Part shown: positions 32,912 to 46,159 of the stretch, one piece after another
How positions within the stretch are numbered: the first letter of the stretch is position 1
Layout of the letters: each line of letters starts with the position of its first letter
Source of the DNA: Candidatus Jettenia sp.
Lineage (GTDB): Bacteria > Planctomycetota > Brocadiia > Brocadiales > Brocadiaceae
Direction of reading: 5' to 3'
NCBI GenBank assembly: GCA_021650895.1
Contig: CP091278.1
Span: 3,563,659-3,627,658, forward strand
Length of the DNA stretch: 64,000 bases
Program-made: the position numbers and the translations under genes
Notes under the pieces: generated by a model
Told to the model about the DNA's origin: nothing
Databases searched by the model: none
Seen by the model: only the letters and a program-made list of their open reading frames with translations

Positions 32912-34105
32912 ATGAATAATACAGAATTAAAGGAATTTATACCTCCTGTTAAGCAAACTTACCGGAAAACATCTTATTCCCCTCGTGGGTTTCTCTCTCC
33001 TATAAGATTGTTGTACCGATTACTACAACAGTTCGACCGTAAATTCAGAGTTAATGCATGGGTTATATCAGGAGATGAATCACTGAAAACATCCATCACT
33101 ACGATCTTCACAGGAAATAAAAAAAATAAAAATTATCTTAATAATCTGCTATTCAATAATTTCTGTAGCGAGATTTATATTGGCAAAATATGGAGATGGA
33201 ATAGTATCAAAATTGTTCATAAAAAACCTCTGGGTTGTTCTCTCAGAATTTCAGAGATTCATAAGAATTCTCGTAAATTACCTGGTAATAAGGCAAGTTT
33301 CTTTATCCCCTGCTGGGTTGGTGGTGAGGCAGATCTCTCTGCCGACATTTCAACAATTATCCATAAAAAAAGCCTTAATTCAGATTTGAATAAAATAAAA
33401 CAAGGTAACATGCAATTCGAGATTACCAAAGAGAAGAGCCGGTTTGATAATTTTTATTATACTATGTATTTACCCTATATTACCCGTGTTCATAAGAATA
33501 GAGTTATACCATTGCCATACGAGACGATGAAAAAAAATCTTAAAAGATGTGATTTACTGATGATTAAAAAAGATAGTGAATTTATTGCAGGCCAACTGAT
33601 TATTTATAATAATGATATGCCGCGTCTTTGGTTTACAGGTCTTAAAAATGGTAACATTGATTATTTAAAAGATCACATAACAGGCGCAATGTATTATTTT
33701 GCTATGACTTATTTGAAACAAAAAGGTTACAAAAGAGTCCATTTTGGATTAACAAGGCCTTTTTTAAACGACGGTGTGTTCCAGTATAAAAAAAAGCGGA
33801 GCTTACAAATTACAGATTCATCAAAAATTGGATTTTTGATTCAGCCACTAACCAAATCAGTGAATGTAAAGAACTTCTTTTTAAGAAACCCTTTCATATA
33901 CATAGATGAAGATAAGCTCAATGGAGCCGTTTTCATAGAAAGTGACCAATTGTGCTCTCAAGAGGATTTAAAAAAAATATATAAGAACTATTATTTAAAA
34001 GGTCTGTCTAAGTTAAATATATACCTATTTGGTGATAATGAGAGGAATACGAGAGAAATTATTCCTCCAGAATTACGTGAAAGGATGTCTATACAATTGT
34101 TTTAG
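32912..34105 (+). CDS. GNAT/FemAB-like acyltransferase
   Basis: 397 residues. The second half (FIAGQLIIYNNDMPRLWFTG, GAMYYFAMTYLKQKGYKRVH, FGLTRPFLNDGVFQYKKK) resembles the acetyltransferase_6/FemAB type of GNAT fold, used to add acyl or aminoacyl groups to sugars, lipids or peptides. The first ~150 residues are basic and unplaced. It lies 89 nt after the asparagine-synthetase-like gene and before an exported coiled-coil protein. Together they may decorate a surface molecule or small peptide; this is inference. Confidence 0.65.
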   Translation: MNNTELKEFIPPVKQTYRKTSYSPRGFLSPIRLLYRLLQQFDRKFRVNAWVISGDESLKTSITTIFTGNKKNKNYLNNLLFNNFCSEIYIGKIWRWNSIKIVHKKPLGCSLRISEIHKNSRKLPGNKASFFIPCWVGGEADLSADISTIIHKKSLNSDLNKIKQGNMQFEITKEKSRFDNFYYTMYLPYITRVHKNRVIPLPYETMKKNLKRCDLLMIKKDSEFIAGQLIIYNNDMPRLWFTGLKNGNIDYLKDHITGAMYYFAMTYLKQKGYKRVHFGLTRPFLNDGVFQYKKKRSLQITDSSKIGFLIQPLTKSVNVKNFFLRNPFIYIDEDKLNGAVFIESDQLCSQEDLKKIYKNYYLKGLSKLNIYLFGDNERNTREIIPPELRERMSIQLF

Positions 34106-34348
34106 TATTTATTTAACTGATATTCCAGGGAGAAAATGAAAATACCCCAAGAGAAGATTCTTCTATCACTTTACTTTCTTAGCATGGTAATATAATGACA
34201 AATACCATCCAGTTTTGCCAGGAATTCTGTATGGTGAGTAACTTTATAACCGGGAAGAATGTGACAAAGAATTTTCCGCCTATCATTCTCTTACTCCTTT
34301 TTTATTTCTGTTGGGCTATACGGCTTTTTGAAGAATTTCCTATTTGCT

Positions 34349-35335
34349 ATGAGGATAAAGGGTGTTTTTACTCTACTGATATTTCTCTGGATTCAGATTT
34401 ACTTTGGAATTATTCATACTTTGATGCAAAAAGAAGTATGCTTCGCTAAGGATATAGCAACTATTGAAAAAGAGTATAATAAGGTTGCGAAGAAGATAAA
34501 ACAGTTCGATAAGGATCATCCCTTATTCATGATCACAGGAAAAATTAAAAATCGGGAAGATAAGTCCATTCAGGTTTGGGGATTAGCAATACCTCGGGAT
34601 AATAATCAGAATATTTTTGGCGCAGTTTGGAATGATTCCAATATTATCATTGAAAATCCTAGTCAAAATGGCATCTTGATAGATCATTATCAGGGTGAAC
34701 ATAATTTTTTTAGGAAACAATACGGAAAAAATATTTTTGGATCGCCCGTGCCTGTTTGGGTATATGGAGATGAACCTGAGCGGTTGAAACTGCAAAATCT
34801 CTTATCTAAACTGAAGGGTAAAATTGAAAAATACAGACAGGCAGAACTTGAACAGGGAAAAGGTAAAGAAGTGAGACTTACTGTTGAACGGAAGAGACTC
34901 GAGCAGGAAAAGATTAAGATTGGGAATAGTATAGAAGAGATAAAACAGGAAATAGTGAAATGTAAGGAGAGTTCTGAACTGGCAAGGCTTCATCTTAAAG
35001 ATAGTCTGAGAATAGTTCAGGAAATGCTGAAAACGACTCAGGAAAGCCCCGGACAGACAGAATCTCAGTTAACGGAAAGTCTTAAAAAATTTCAAAAATT
35101 GCTCGCACAGGAAAAGCTGGAATTTGAAAAGAATTGGGAAGAATTTGAGCAGGCAGAAGTGAAAATGAAACAAAGCCGGGAAAAACTCGAACAGGCAAAT
35201 AGCAGGGAAGAGCTTGAAAATGCAGAACCAAGATTGAAAGAGCTTTTAGAGAAGATGAAACAGTATCGGAAAGGATTTGAGACAAAAATAAAAAACCTAA
35301 AAGAGGGCAAAGAGTTTTTCATGAAATGTAGATAG
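34349..35335 (+). CDS. Exported protein with long coiled-coil C-terminus
   Basis: An N-terminal hydrophobic segment (GVFTLLIFLWIQIYFGII) acts as signal or anchor, followed by a ~120-residue globular part (GKIKNREDKSIQVWGLAI, NIFGSPVPVWVYGDEPERL) and a highly charged coiled coil from ~residue 165 to the end, rich in E, K and Q. The ATG at 34349 starts the membrane segment; a TTG at 34328 is an alternative. No family recognised. An overlapping frame from 34195 is not convincing as a gene. Confidence 0.7.
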   Translation: MRIKGVFTLLIFLWIQIYFGIIHTLMQKEVCFAKDIATIEKEYNKVAKKIKQFDKDHPLFMITGKIKNREDKSIQVWGLAIPRDNNQNIFGAVWNDSNIIIENPSQNGILIDHYQGEHNFFRKQYGKNIFGSPVPVWVYGDEPERLKLQNLLSKLKGKIEKYRQAELEQGKGKEVRLTVERKRLEQEKIKIGNSIEEIKQEIVKCKESSELARLHLKDSLRIVQEMLKTTQESPGQTESQLTESLKKFQKLLAQEKLEFEKNWEEFEQAEVKMKQSREKLEQANSREELENAEPRLKELLEKMKQYRKGFETKIKNLKEGKEFFMKCR

Positions 35336-35611
35336 TAGAGACGCATTACTACGCATCTCTAAGATTTAACCATCAAATCCAATAATTAGTCACTGATTAT
35401 ATAAGTCTTATATCTCCTAAATGCTCAGTGCTTTCCTGTAGAGATGGACGTTATCAATAAGATTGTTATTATGAGTGTAAGTATCTGTTATTTATACTGA
35501 TACTGTTTACTAACACTATCCACTGTTACAAGACCCTTTCTTTACTTTACGGCTCCCTGCTTACTCAGGATTTGCCTGTATTGCTCTATATCTATTTTTC
35601 TGTCTAAATTC
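35336..35611. other. Intergenic region between convergent genes
   Basis: About 275 nt with no coding signal between the coiled-coil gene and the aquaporin gene. I see no strong terminator hairpin. Confidence 0.4.
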
Positions 35612-36322
35612 TTATTTCTTTTTAGTACCTACAGTTTTTGCTTCTTCCTCTGCAAGAATAGTATCATATAAAAATGCGGCGATGATACTACCTACAATTG
35701 GGCCAATCCACCAGACATAGTGATGGGTAAATTGGCCTGATGCGAGAGCGGGACCAAAGGCACGTGCAGGGTTCATTACCCCGCCGCTGATAGGACCTCC
35801 TATTAAGACACCGAATAGTACGACCAGGCCTATTGCCAATCCGGCAAATCCGCTATATGCCCTTTTATCAAGAACTGTTCCACAGAATGTCAGAACGAGC
35901 AAGAAGCTAATAATGGATTCCATAACAATACCCTGAAGAACAGAAACTTCATTTCCCAAAGTACTTGTACCTAAATAAACCGTGTACAGCGCTTCCGGAA
36001 ATAATATTTTTAGTACAAAACCTGCTAATGAAGCGCCGAGGATTTGCGATAGTATATACTTAATTGCAGTATCCGGATTTATTCTTCTGGTGACCCAATG
36101 AGCAATGGTAATTGCTGGATTGATATGCGCACCTGAAACATAACTAATGGCATAAATTACTGAGGTTGTTGCCAGACCAAAAGCAATCGAAATTCCTAAA
36201 ATACCTAAACCCTGTCCACTACTTTTTCTCAGATAATAATCTGTGCATACCGCACCGGCTGCAATGAAAACAAGGGTAAATGTACCTAAAAATTCTGCAA
36301 CATATTTTTTGAATGCATCCAT
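35612..36322 (-). CDS. aqpZ: Aquaporin (MIP family)
   Basis: 236 residues, six membrane helices. The two pore motifs are AHINPAITIAHW and GGVMNPARAFGPAL, each with NPA (asparagine-proline-alanine). Length and the second motif (NPARAFGPA) favour a water-selective AqpZ-type channel over GlpF, but selectivity cannot be proven. It stands alone on the minus strand, 181 nt upstream of the CCA-adding enzyme gene in transcription order. Confidence 0.93.
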   Translation of the reverse strand: MDAFKKYVAEFLGTFTLVFIAAGAVCTDYYLRKSSGQGLGILGISIAFGLATTSVIYAISYVSGAHINPAITIAHWVTRRINPDTAIKYILSQILGASLAGFVLKILFPEALYTVYLGTSTLGNEVSVLQGIVMESIISFLLVLTFCGTVLDKRAYSGFAGLAIGLVVLFGVLIGGPISGGVMNPARAFGPALASGQFTHHYVWWIGPIVGSIIAAFLYDTILAEEEAKTVGTKKK

Positions 36323-36502
36323 CGATTTCTCCTGATTGTTTTAAAGATATTGTTCAATGGAAATGTTAGATGAATTTAATAACTTTCCCCCGCAACCCTG
36401 AAGGTGCAGGTTAATTGAGTACTTCGATCATGGAATTTTCTGACATTAATATAGTAAAGAAAGCAACTGCTTATACAGAGAATGAGGGAATTTGTCAAGC
36501 AT

Positions 36503-37807
36503 TTATTTCATGAATAACTCTTTTACCCTTTCAATAGCTGTTTCCTTTGTTGTGAGATTTCCGTCAAGTTGTTCATCCTCTATTTTCGTTAAAATCTCTT
36601 TAAATAAAGGACCTGGTTTTAGTCCCATTGCTATGAGATCATGTCCTGTTATAAGAGGTTCCGGTTTAACCTCCTCACGGCTCAATTTCTGAAACATCTC
36701 CTGACAGTAATCGTAATCTGACAGATCGCCACTACTGGCAAGAGCATCGACACGGCATAATTCCGCCAATTCCGGATAACCCTCCTCTGCAAATAGTCTC
36801 TTCAGCTTGTTAAGCCGCATCTTTTGGGCATCCTTAAAGCAAAGGTGTTTCAAAACGAGCCAGCGAATCCGTTCCTTATCGTCTGTAGAGGTTTTTAACC
36901 GATCACAAATTTTGGTTGCCATATCTGCCCCTACTTTCTCGTGCAGATTGAATCGGATTCGATCTGTTACCGTAAAAGTAACGGCCTTACCGATATCGTG
37001 TAACAGTACTCCCATGGCTAGTGTCCATGATGGGTTCTCCATCTTGGATAAAGCTAACAAAGTGTGGATAAACACATCGCCCTCGGGGTGAAAATTTTCT
37101 GGCTGTTGTACACCTCTGGTATTGGATACCTCCGGTAATATTTCTTGTAAAAGATGAAGCTCTTCCAGGAGTTTTATGCCGATATGTGGATTAGGACCGG
37201 TTATTATTTTTTCTAATTCTTCCCGTATGCGTTCTGCGCTGACCATGTGAATTTGCGGCGCAAGCTGCATAATTGCCTGTTGTGTATCTTTATGGATGGA
37301 GAAATGAAAGCGACACGCAAATCGGGCGGCCCGTATCATGCGTAACTTATCTTCAGTAAATCGTTCGATAGGATCTCCAATAGTGCGAACAATCCCTGCC
37401 TCGATATCTTTTCGCCCGCCAACATAATCAAGTATCTCATCTTTTACTGGATCATAGAGGAGACCATTTATAGTAAAATCTCTTCGTTTTACATCATTTT
37501 CGGGGGTACTGAAGCTTATCCGGTCGGGATGGCGTCCGTCGCTGTATGAGTCCTCCGCGCGGAAAGTTGCTACTTCAAAATTATGTCCTTCTTTAACGAC
37601 AATAACAACGCCAAATTGTATTCCTACGGGAATGGTCTTCTGAAAGATTCTTATAACATCGTGGGGCATGGCATCCGTGGCAATATCGTAATCAAAAGAC
37701 TCCTTGCCCATAATCATATCGCGTACACATCCGCCCGCAAGAAAGGCCTTATAGCCATGTTCCTGCAAAGTTTGTACAATTTGAACAGCATGTTGTTTGA
37801 TGGTCAT
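36503..37807 (-). CDS. cca: CCA-adding tRNA nucleotidyltransferase / poly(A) polymerase family with HD domain
   Basis: The class II nucleotidyltransferase head has AFLAGGCVRDMIMG and the DYDIATDA catalytic aspartates, then RRDFTINGLLYDP and RMIRAARFACRF. The C-terminal half has the HD-domain signature GVLLHDIGKAVTF. It repairs or completes the 3' CCA of tRNAs. The tRNA-Pro fragment and the tmRNA in this window have encoded CCA, so its role may be repair, unless it is the poly(A) polymerase type. Standard length. Gap of 207 nt to guaB on the same strand. Confidence 0.93.
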   Translation of the reverse strand: MTIKQHAVQIVQTLQEHGYKAFLAGGCVRDMIMGKESFDYDIATDAMPHDVIRIFQKTIPVGIQFGVVIVVKEGHNFEVATFRAEDSYSDGRHPDRISFSTPENDVKRRDFTINGLLYDPVKDEILDYVGGRKDIEAGIVRTIGDPIERFTEDKLRMIRAARFACRFHFSIHKDTQQAIMQLAPQIHMVSAERIREELEKIITGPNPHIGIKLLEELHLLQEILPEVSNTRGVQQPENFHPEGDVFIHTLLALSKMENPSWTLAMGVLLHDIGKAVTFTVTDRIRFNLHEKVGADMATKICDRLKTSTDDKERIRWLVLKHLCFKDAQKMRLNKLKRLFAEEGYPELAELCRVDALASSGDLSDYDYCQEMFQKLSREEVKPEPLITGHDLIAMGLKPGPLFKEILTKIEDEQLDGNLTTKETAIERVKELFMK

Positions 37808-38014
37808 TTTTACGGTAATTTACCAAAAGTTGATTTTCGTTGAAGTGTTGCATTCGCGGGAGCAGTAAGGCCGTTACCATAGAAGTTTATTGCATTATCT
37901 ATGAGGAAGCGGCCTACTGATTATAGAAAAGAAACCATAGGAAACATACTAAGAACTTTCATAAAAATTAACGCTTGATCCATAATATTCCTGTAATAGA
38001 TTGACTGTTATGGT

Positions 38015-39529
38015 TTATCTGTTCATTCTCAGTAAACCAAGATGGGGTTCTTTGAAGGAATAGAGATTATGGACACTGCCTTCGGTTTGAGCAGATTGCG
38101 AACGCATTTCAAATCGCAGTGTATCATCATATAATCCCTTATGAAGTTCCTGAATATTTTTGGATCCAAGTTCCTGGAATGAATGCAATAAGCTTTGCAT
38201 TAAATATTGAACAAAATGTACAACAGAACCTTTATCTACAACGGTACCTGCAACACCCTGTGAAACTTTTATCCTGTCTTCAGCAGAGAGATATCTTTTC
38301 CCTCCTCCTTTTTCCATTGCCTCCTGAGAAGCCATACCCCGGTATTTTTTAACACGCATTCCGCCCTCGTAAAAATATTCTCCGGGCGCTTCGCTCGTCC
38401 CCGCAAGTAAACCACCCATCATAACGGTGCTTGCACCCAGGGCTAGTGCTTTTACAATATGCCCGATATGGGCTATACCACCATCTGCAATAACGGGTAT
38501 ATTGGCGTATTCCCTTGAGAATTTTGCCGTATGGTATACCGCTGAGCCCTGGGCTCTTCCCACAGAAAGGGTATCCTGCGTTATACAAATCGAACCGCTA
38601 CCCATACCGATACGAAGCGCATCTACCCCGGCATCGATGAGTGACTTGCACTGTCTGGCAGTAACGACATTTCCGCCGATTACATCAAGATGCGGGTATT
38701 TTTTCTTGATATGGTGTACCATATTGATTTGAAAAACAGAATCGCCCTGAGATGAATCAATTACGATAACATCTACACCAGCCTTCACCAGTTCGTCGAG
38801 ACGTTCTTTATCATCTTCACGGGTAGAGAGCGCAGCTCCTGCGAGGAGTTGTTTATCTTTGTTTTTCGACGAAAAGGGGAAATCATTGTTCTTGAGCAAA
38901 TCAGTACGGCTCATGAGAGAGACGAGGCGGCCTTGCTTATCAACAATAGGAAGTTTTCCCTTCTTACTCTCCTTGAGTATCTTGTTACCCTCTGCCAGAG
39001 ATATACCAGCCGGAGCCGTAACTAACTGAGTGGTCATTACCGCTTTTAGTTTTTTAGTCCGGTCTTCTTCAAAATCCGTATCCCGCTTGGTTACAATACC
39101 GATGAGTTTCGAATGTAATGTGCCGTCTTCTGTAATGGGGATACCTGAGAAACCATACATCTCTTTGAGAACATCAACATCCTTAATGGTATGATTTGGG
39201 CTGAGGACGACAGGCTCAGAGATAAATCCGTTCTCAAATCTCTTAACCCGACGTACTTCTTTTACCTGCTCCTCAATAGTGTTATTGTAATGGATAATGC
39301 CGATACCCCCTAATAAAGCCATGCTAATAGCCATCTTGGATTCAGTTACCGTATCCATAGGAGAACTGACCACAGGTCTTTTGATCTTTATATTACGGGT
39401 AAGATTGGTTTCGAGACTTATCTCATCGAGTGAAAAATTAATATGACCTGGAAGCAGGATAAAATCGTTGTACGTAATACCCCCCTGGTACTCAAAAAAT
39501 GTTTTTGCATCCAGTCCGTTAGGTGACAT
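38015..39529 (-). CDS. guaB: Inosine-5'-monophosphate dehydrogenase
   Basis: This is the rate-limiting step of guanine nucleotide synthesis (IMP to XMP, NAD-dependent). [20 protein letters not shown] at the start, two CBS domains inserted at ~100-230, catalytic loop [11 protein letters not shown] with the nucleophilic cysteine, [19 protein letters not shown] and the GMASQEAM flap region. 504 residues is slightly long. It has its own start, with 177 nt to priA upstream; both are minus-strand. Confidence 0.97.
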   Translation of the reverse strand: MSPNGLDAKTFFEYQGGITYNDFILLPGHINFSLDEISLETNLTRNIKIKRPVVSSPMDTVTESKMAISMALLGGIGIIHYNNTIEEQVKEVRRVKRFENGFISEPVVLSPNHTIKDVDVLKEMYGFSGIPITEDGTLHSKLIGIVTKRDTDFEEDRTKKLKAVMTTQLVTAPAGISLAEGNKILKESKKGKLPIVDKQGRLVSLMSRTDLLKNNDFPFSSKNKDKQLLAGAALSTREDDKERLDELVKAGVDVIVIDSSQGDSVFQINMVHHIKKKYPHLDVIGGNVVTARQCKSLIDAGVDALRIGMGSGSICITQDTLSVGRAQGSAVYHTAKFSREYANIPVIADGGIAHIGHIVKALALGASTVMMGGLLAGTSEAPGEYFYEGGMRVKKYRGMASQEAMEKGGGKRYLSAEDRIKVSQGVAGTVVDKGSVVHFVQYLMQSLLHSFQELGSKNIQELHKGLYDDTLRFEMRSQSAQTEGSVHNLYSFKEPHLGLLRMNR

Positions 39530-39706
39530 AAAAGTTGTTTTATTACCTCCGATGTAAAATTGTTATTTGGCTATAGAATTATTTTGTAGATATTATAGTA
39601 ATCTTACTGCTATAAAATCACGAAGATACGAGGATGATAAAATCTTTATTCTTTACAGGTGTCTTTCTTTGTGTCTTTTTGCCTTGTAAGTTAATTTACT
39701 TTATTA

Positions 39707-41977
39707 TTATAACATCATATAGGGGTCAACATCAACCATAGCTTGTACACCTTTTGAAGATTTTAGCATATCTGCAATGCCTTGAAGGGCATGGTGGATG
39801 CTATCGTAGTTCTGTGCCTTTAGTAAAAGATGCCATCGGAACATATTATTGATTTTCGTTAGAGGTGTTGGTGATGGTCCGAGGATTTCCAGGCAATTGC
39901 CATTCGCTTTTACCATCTCTTTTAATGTATTGGCAACCAGAGAAGCCTTCTCTTTAACTTTCTCCTCATTTGGACTCCGGAATACAATCCTGGTTAATTT
40001 TCCAAAAGGAGGGTAGTTCAATGGTTTTCTATATCCTAGCTCCTTTTCTGCAAATCCATCATAATCGTGCGCAGCAGCATAGGTAATACTGTAATGCTGA
40101 GGGTTAAAAGATTGTACTACAACGCGTCCTCCCTTTGGCCCTCTCCCCGTACGGCCAGCAACTTGTGAGATAAGTTGAAAAGTCCGTTCACTTGACCGGA
40201 AATCGGGCAGGTTAAGTACCGTATCTGCCGAGATTACACCGACTAAGGTGACATTGGGAAAGTCTAACCCTTTTGCTATCATCTGTGTACCGAGTAATAT
40301 TTGAATTTCTCCTCTTTCAAATGCGGTTAAAGCCTTTTCGTGTGCGCCTCGTACACGCATGGAGTCACTATCCATCCGTATGATTTTATAATGAGGGAAT
40401 TTCGCTATAATCTCATCCTCAATTTTTTCTGTCCCAAAACCCCGATAGTTTATGTGGCTGGCCAGGCACTCCGGACATGATTCCGGCGGGACTGCTTCTG
40501 CATGACAATAATGGCACAGGGTGATATGTAACTTTTTATGAAAAGTTACAGGAATATCACATTGGTGGCATTTTAATACAAATCCACACCGTTTACAATG
40601 GATATATGGCGCAAATCCTCTGCGGTTCAAAAACAGGATTACCTGCTCATTTTTTGCCAGGGCCTGGTTCATGTAATATTCCAGTCGTTGGGAAATAATA
40701 CGATACCTTTTGCGTTTACAAACTTCTTCACGCATGTCTACAATCTCGACAGAGGGAAGTCGTCGCTCTCCAATTCTCTTGGGAAGCACAATTTTCTCAT
40801 AATCTCCACACAATGCATGATGATAACTCTCAAGAGAGGGAGTGGCTGATCCCAGTATTACTAAGGCATTTTCATAGGTTGCTCTGAGAATCGCAATATC
40901 CCTGGCATGATAGCGTGGAGCATTTTCCTGCTTATAGGTATTCTCATGCTCTTCGTCAAGAATAATGAGTCCGATATTTTTTAAAGGGGCAAATATAGAC
41001 GATCGTGCGCCAATTACGATATCTACCTTATTTTCTTTAATATCATTCCATTGTAAATGATGAAAAGTTCCCAGAAGATGGCTGTGCAGTACAGCTACAT
41101 GGTTAAACCGTGCCCTTATTCTTTCGATGGTCTGAGAAGTAAGAGATATTTCGGGAACCAGGAATATAACTTTGCGATTTTGCCCAATTACCTTACTCAT
41201 AGTTTGAAGATAGATTTCTGTCTTTCCACTCCCGGTAATACCATGAAGCAGGATAACACCTGGCATGGGCTGTGTGAGCCTTTTGTTAATTTTATCGAAT
41301 GCATCTTGCTGTTCCTGGGTAAAAGTTAAATGTTGCTGCAATAAGGCAATATCAACGGGTTGATTTTCTGTCTCCAGAAGTTTCCTTTTCACAATAATAA
41401 GGCCTTTTTTCTCCAGTTGGCGAAGGCCTTGCATTTGACAGCCGCTGATACGGCTCAGTTCTTTAGCGCTTATTTCACCTGAGAATTCTCTGAGAATTTC
41501 CAACGCCCTGGCCTGTTTCGGTGCACGTGTCTTTATTTCTGAGAGGGTTGTATGGTCAAGCATTGGGATATGATCGGCACCTTTAATAAAGATATTCCAT
41601 TTCTCTTTTACTCTGCTCCGTACAACGGGTGGGATAACAGCATATATAGCTTCCCCCCATCCACAGCAATAATGGGATGATAACCATTTAGTGACCTGAA
41701 GCATGCCATTATCAATGAGCGGAACTGTATCCAGCACGCTTATGATATCTTTCATAGTGTAAGGAAGAGGGGTGTTAGCAAACCCGACACAAATACCGGT
41801 CACTATTTTATTACTAAAAGGTATTTTTACCCGCATACCTATGGTGAGATTTTCTTTGAGACCTGGAGGTATATTGTAATGAAATACCCTGTTTAGGGGA
41901 ATATTGATAACTACTTCTGCATATGATGTATCTAACTGCTGATTTGGGGATATGAATTGATTTTTTGATAGTATCAA
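39707..41977 (-). CDS. priA: Primosomal replication-restart helicase PriA
   Basis: 756 residues. N-terminal 3'-DNA-end binding part, Walker A GITGSGKTEIYL, the DEEHENTYKQE box, helicase motifs LGSATPSLESY and SQVAGRTGRG, and two zinc sites in CKRCGFVLKCHQCD and CHYCHAEAVPPESC. PriA reloads DnaB at stalled forks. It is divergent from purA across ~340 nt; start at 41977. Confidence 0.97.
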   Translation of the reverse strand: MILSKNQFISPNQQLDTSYAEVVINIPLNRVFHYNIPPGLKENLTIGMRVKIPFSNKIVTGICVGFANTPLPYTMKDIISVLDTVPLIDNGMLQVTKWLSSHYCCGWGEAIYAVIPPVVRSRVKEKWNIFIKGADHIPMLDHTTLSEIKTRAPKQARALEILREFSGEISAKELSRISGCQMQGLRQLEKKGLIIVKRKLLETENQPVDIALLQQHLTFTQEQQDAFDKINKRLTQPMPGVILLHGITGSGKTEIYLQTMSKVIGQNRKVIFLVPEISLTSQTIERIRARFNHVAVLHSHLLGTFHHLQWNDIKENKVDIVIGARSSIFAPLKNIGLIILDEEHENTYKQENAPRYHARDIAILRATYENALVILGSATPSLESYHHALCGDYEKIVLPKRIGERRLPSVEIVDMREEVCKRKRYRIISQRLEYYMNQALAKNEQVILFLNRRGFAPYIHCKRCGFVLKCHQCDIPVTFHKKLHITLCHYCHAEAVPPESCPECLASHINYRGFGTEKIEDEIIAKFPHYKIIRMDSDSMRVRGAHEKALTAFERGEIQILLGTQMIAKGLDFPNVTLVGVISADTVLNLPDFRSSERTFQLISQVAGRTGRGPKGGRVVVQSFNPQHYSITYAAAHDYDGFAEKELGYRKPLNYPPFGKLTRIVFRSPNEEKVKEKASLVANTLKEMVKANGNCLEILGPSPTPLTKINNMFRWHLLLKAQNYDSIHHALQGIADMLKSSKGVQAMVDVDPYMML

Positions 41978-44319
<2,342 letters not shown>

Positions 44320-44323
<4 letters not shown>

Positions 44324-45183
44324 GTACACTTAAGACAAGAATCATACTTGGTATCGTGATGTTTGGAATGTTCTTTGGCATTCTATGCTTCGATGTAATA
44401 TTTCATACTGACATAGGATTTGGTTGTTTGGCTATCTTGGCGGGCGCTATTAGTTTATATGAGTTTTACACTATTGCGGGTAAAAGCGGTTTCTCTCCAT
44501 TCCGGATATCTGGTATTGGTATTGGCGGATGGCTATTTGTAGTATACTGGTTATCCCTGCGCAAAAATACTGGAATTGATCCCAGTTTTTTCAGGCAAGA
44601 AGTCCTTATTATACTTATCTTTTGGCTATTTTTAATCCAGGCTATTACTCATGGTACAAAAGATGCTATTAAAAATATTTCAGTAACGATATTTGGTATT
44701 TTCTATATATTTTTCCTTTTAAGTTTTGCCATTACTATACGTCATCTTCACCAGGGTATTTGCATAGTAATTATGGTTTTGTTAATATCTAAATTTGGTG
44801 ATGCGGGAGGTTATCTCTTAGGCCGAAAGTATGGCAAGCATAAGCTCGTGAAGTCTATCAGTCCAAATAAGACGATCGAAGGTGCCTGTTTCTCCCTTTT
44901 ATGTAGTGTTCTTATTGCAGTAATTTTTAATCTAATTCCTCAAATTAAGGTAATTGATCTGCCGTGGTCAATCTTGTTTGGCATCGTAGTAGGTTGTTCA
45001 GCCATATTGGGTGATCTGGCAGAATCCCTCATTAAAAGAGATGTTAATGCGAAAGATGCAAGTAACCTGGTACCTGCCTTTGGTGGTATACTGGATATTA
45101 TTGATTGTTTACTGGTTAGTATGCCAGTTGCGTATTATTTCTTAGTGTTTTTTAAGTTTGTTTCGTATGAACCAAAAGGTTAA
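44320..45183 (+). CDS. cdsA: Phosphatidate cytidylyltransferase
   Basis: Makes CDP-diacylglycerol for phospholipid synthesis; an inner-membrane protein with about eight helices. The signature near the C-terminus reads SLIKRDVNAKDASNLVPAFG, then GGILDIID. It keeps the K-R and K-D-x(5)-P parts, but the usual H-G-G-x-x-D-R ends as F-G-G-x-x-D-I: the histidine and arginine are replaced. Start is GTG at 44320, overlapping uppS. Position after uppS is the usual uppS-cdsA order. Confidence 0.92.
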
Positions 45184-45226
45184 AACACAAAATTATTTTA
45201 CTGATAAGGAGGATTATTAAGAACCA

Positions 45227-46159
45227 TTGACACATCAAAACACCGTTATTGTACAAAATGATACAGAGGCATCTATATTATATGGTAGTCATGACCGATA
45301 TCTTCGTCTCGTCAGAGACGCCTTTCAGGTGCAATTAGTAGCCCGCCGTGGATTACTGAAACTGGAGGGAGAAAAAGAACAGGTCGATACAAGTAGAGAG
45401 GTATTAAATAAATTGCTGGAAATTGTTCGTTCTACGGGAAGATTAGATTTAGAAGATGTTGAACAAGCCATCGTAGATGCAAAGAGTGATGCAGGCGAAG
45501 AAACTACCCAGACTATCGATGTCTTCCTGAAAGGTATTTTTATAAAACCAAAGACGGAAGGTCAGGCGAAATACATAGAAGCCATTAAAAAAAATGATTT
45601 GGTTTTTTGTATTGGCCCTGCAGGGACAGGGAAGACGTATTTAGCAGTAGCTATGGCCCTTTCTTTTCTGAAAAGCGGACGTATAAGAAGAATCGTACTT
45701 GCCAGACCAGCAGTTGAAGCGGGTGAAAAACTTGGATATTTACCTGGCGATATCAAGGCTAAGGTAAACCCGTATTTACGGCCACTCTACGATGCAATAG
45801 CAGATATGATGGATGTCGGACACGTTAAAAAATATCTGGAAAGTGATATCATCGAGATTCTGCCACTTGCTTATATGCGGGGGAGAACACTGAATGATTC
45901 TTTTATTATTCTTGATGAAGCACAAAACTGCACCGTGAAGCAAATGAAGACTTTTTTAACGAGACTCGGTATGAGATCAAGGGTTGTTGTAACAGGGGAT
46001 ATTACCCAGGTTGACTTGCCTGCAGGAGAGATGTCTGGCTTAATTGATGTGCAAGAGAGGCTCATGAATATCCATAATATCTCTTTTGTATATTTAACTA
46101 AATCTGATATTATCCGTCACAAACTGGTTCAAGACATTGTTGATGCATATGAGATGTAA
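45227..46159 (+). CDS. PhoH-like ATPase
   Basis: PhoH/YbeZ family, usually partnered with YbeY in RNA metabolism. P-loop GPAGTGKTYLAVAMALSF, Walker B FIILDEAQNCTVKQMKTFL and sensor RVVVTGDITQVDLP. The N-terminal ~100 residues resemble the RNA-binding KH-like part. Start codon is TTG at 45227, with GGAGG 14 nt upstream, a long spacing; no better start was found. Its stop (TAATG) overlaps the ybeY start. Confidence 0.93.
   Translation: MTHQNTVIVQNDTEASILYGSHDRYLRLVRDAFQVQLVARRGLLKLEGEKEQVDTSREVLNKLLEIVRSTGRLDLEDVEQAIVDAKSDAGEETTQTIDVFLKGIFIKPKTEGQAKYIEAIKKNDLVFCIGPAGTGKTYLAVAMALSFLKSGRIRRIVLARPAVEAGEKLGYLPGDIKAKVNPYLRPLYDAIADMMDVGHVKKYLESDIIEILPLAYMRGRTLNDSFIILDEAQNCTVKQMKTFLTRLGMRSRVVVTGDITQVDLPAGEMSGLIDVQERLMNIHNISFVYLTKSDIIRHKLVQDIVDAYEM

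Noticed and set aside
34195-34449. 84-codon open frame before the coiled-coil gene
   Set aside because: It overlaps the signal-bearing start of the next gene in another frame and lacks a ribosome-binding site and recognisable features, though a decayed gene cannot be excluded.
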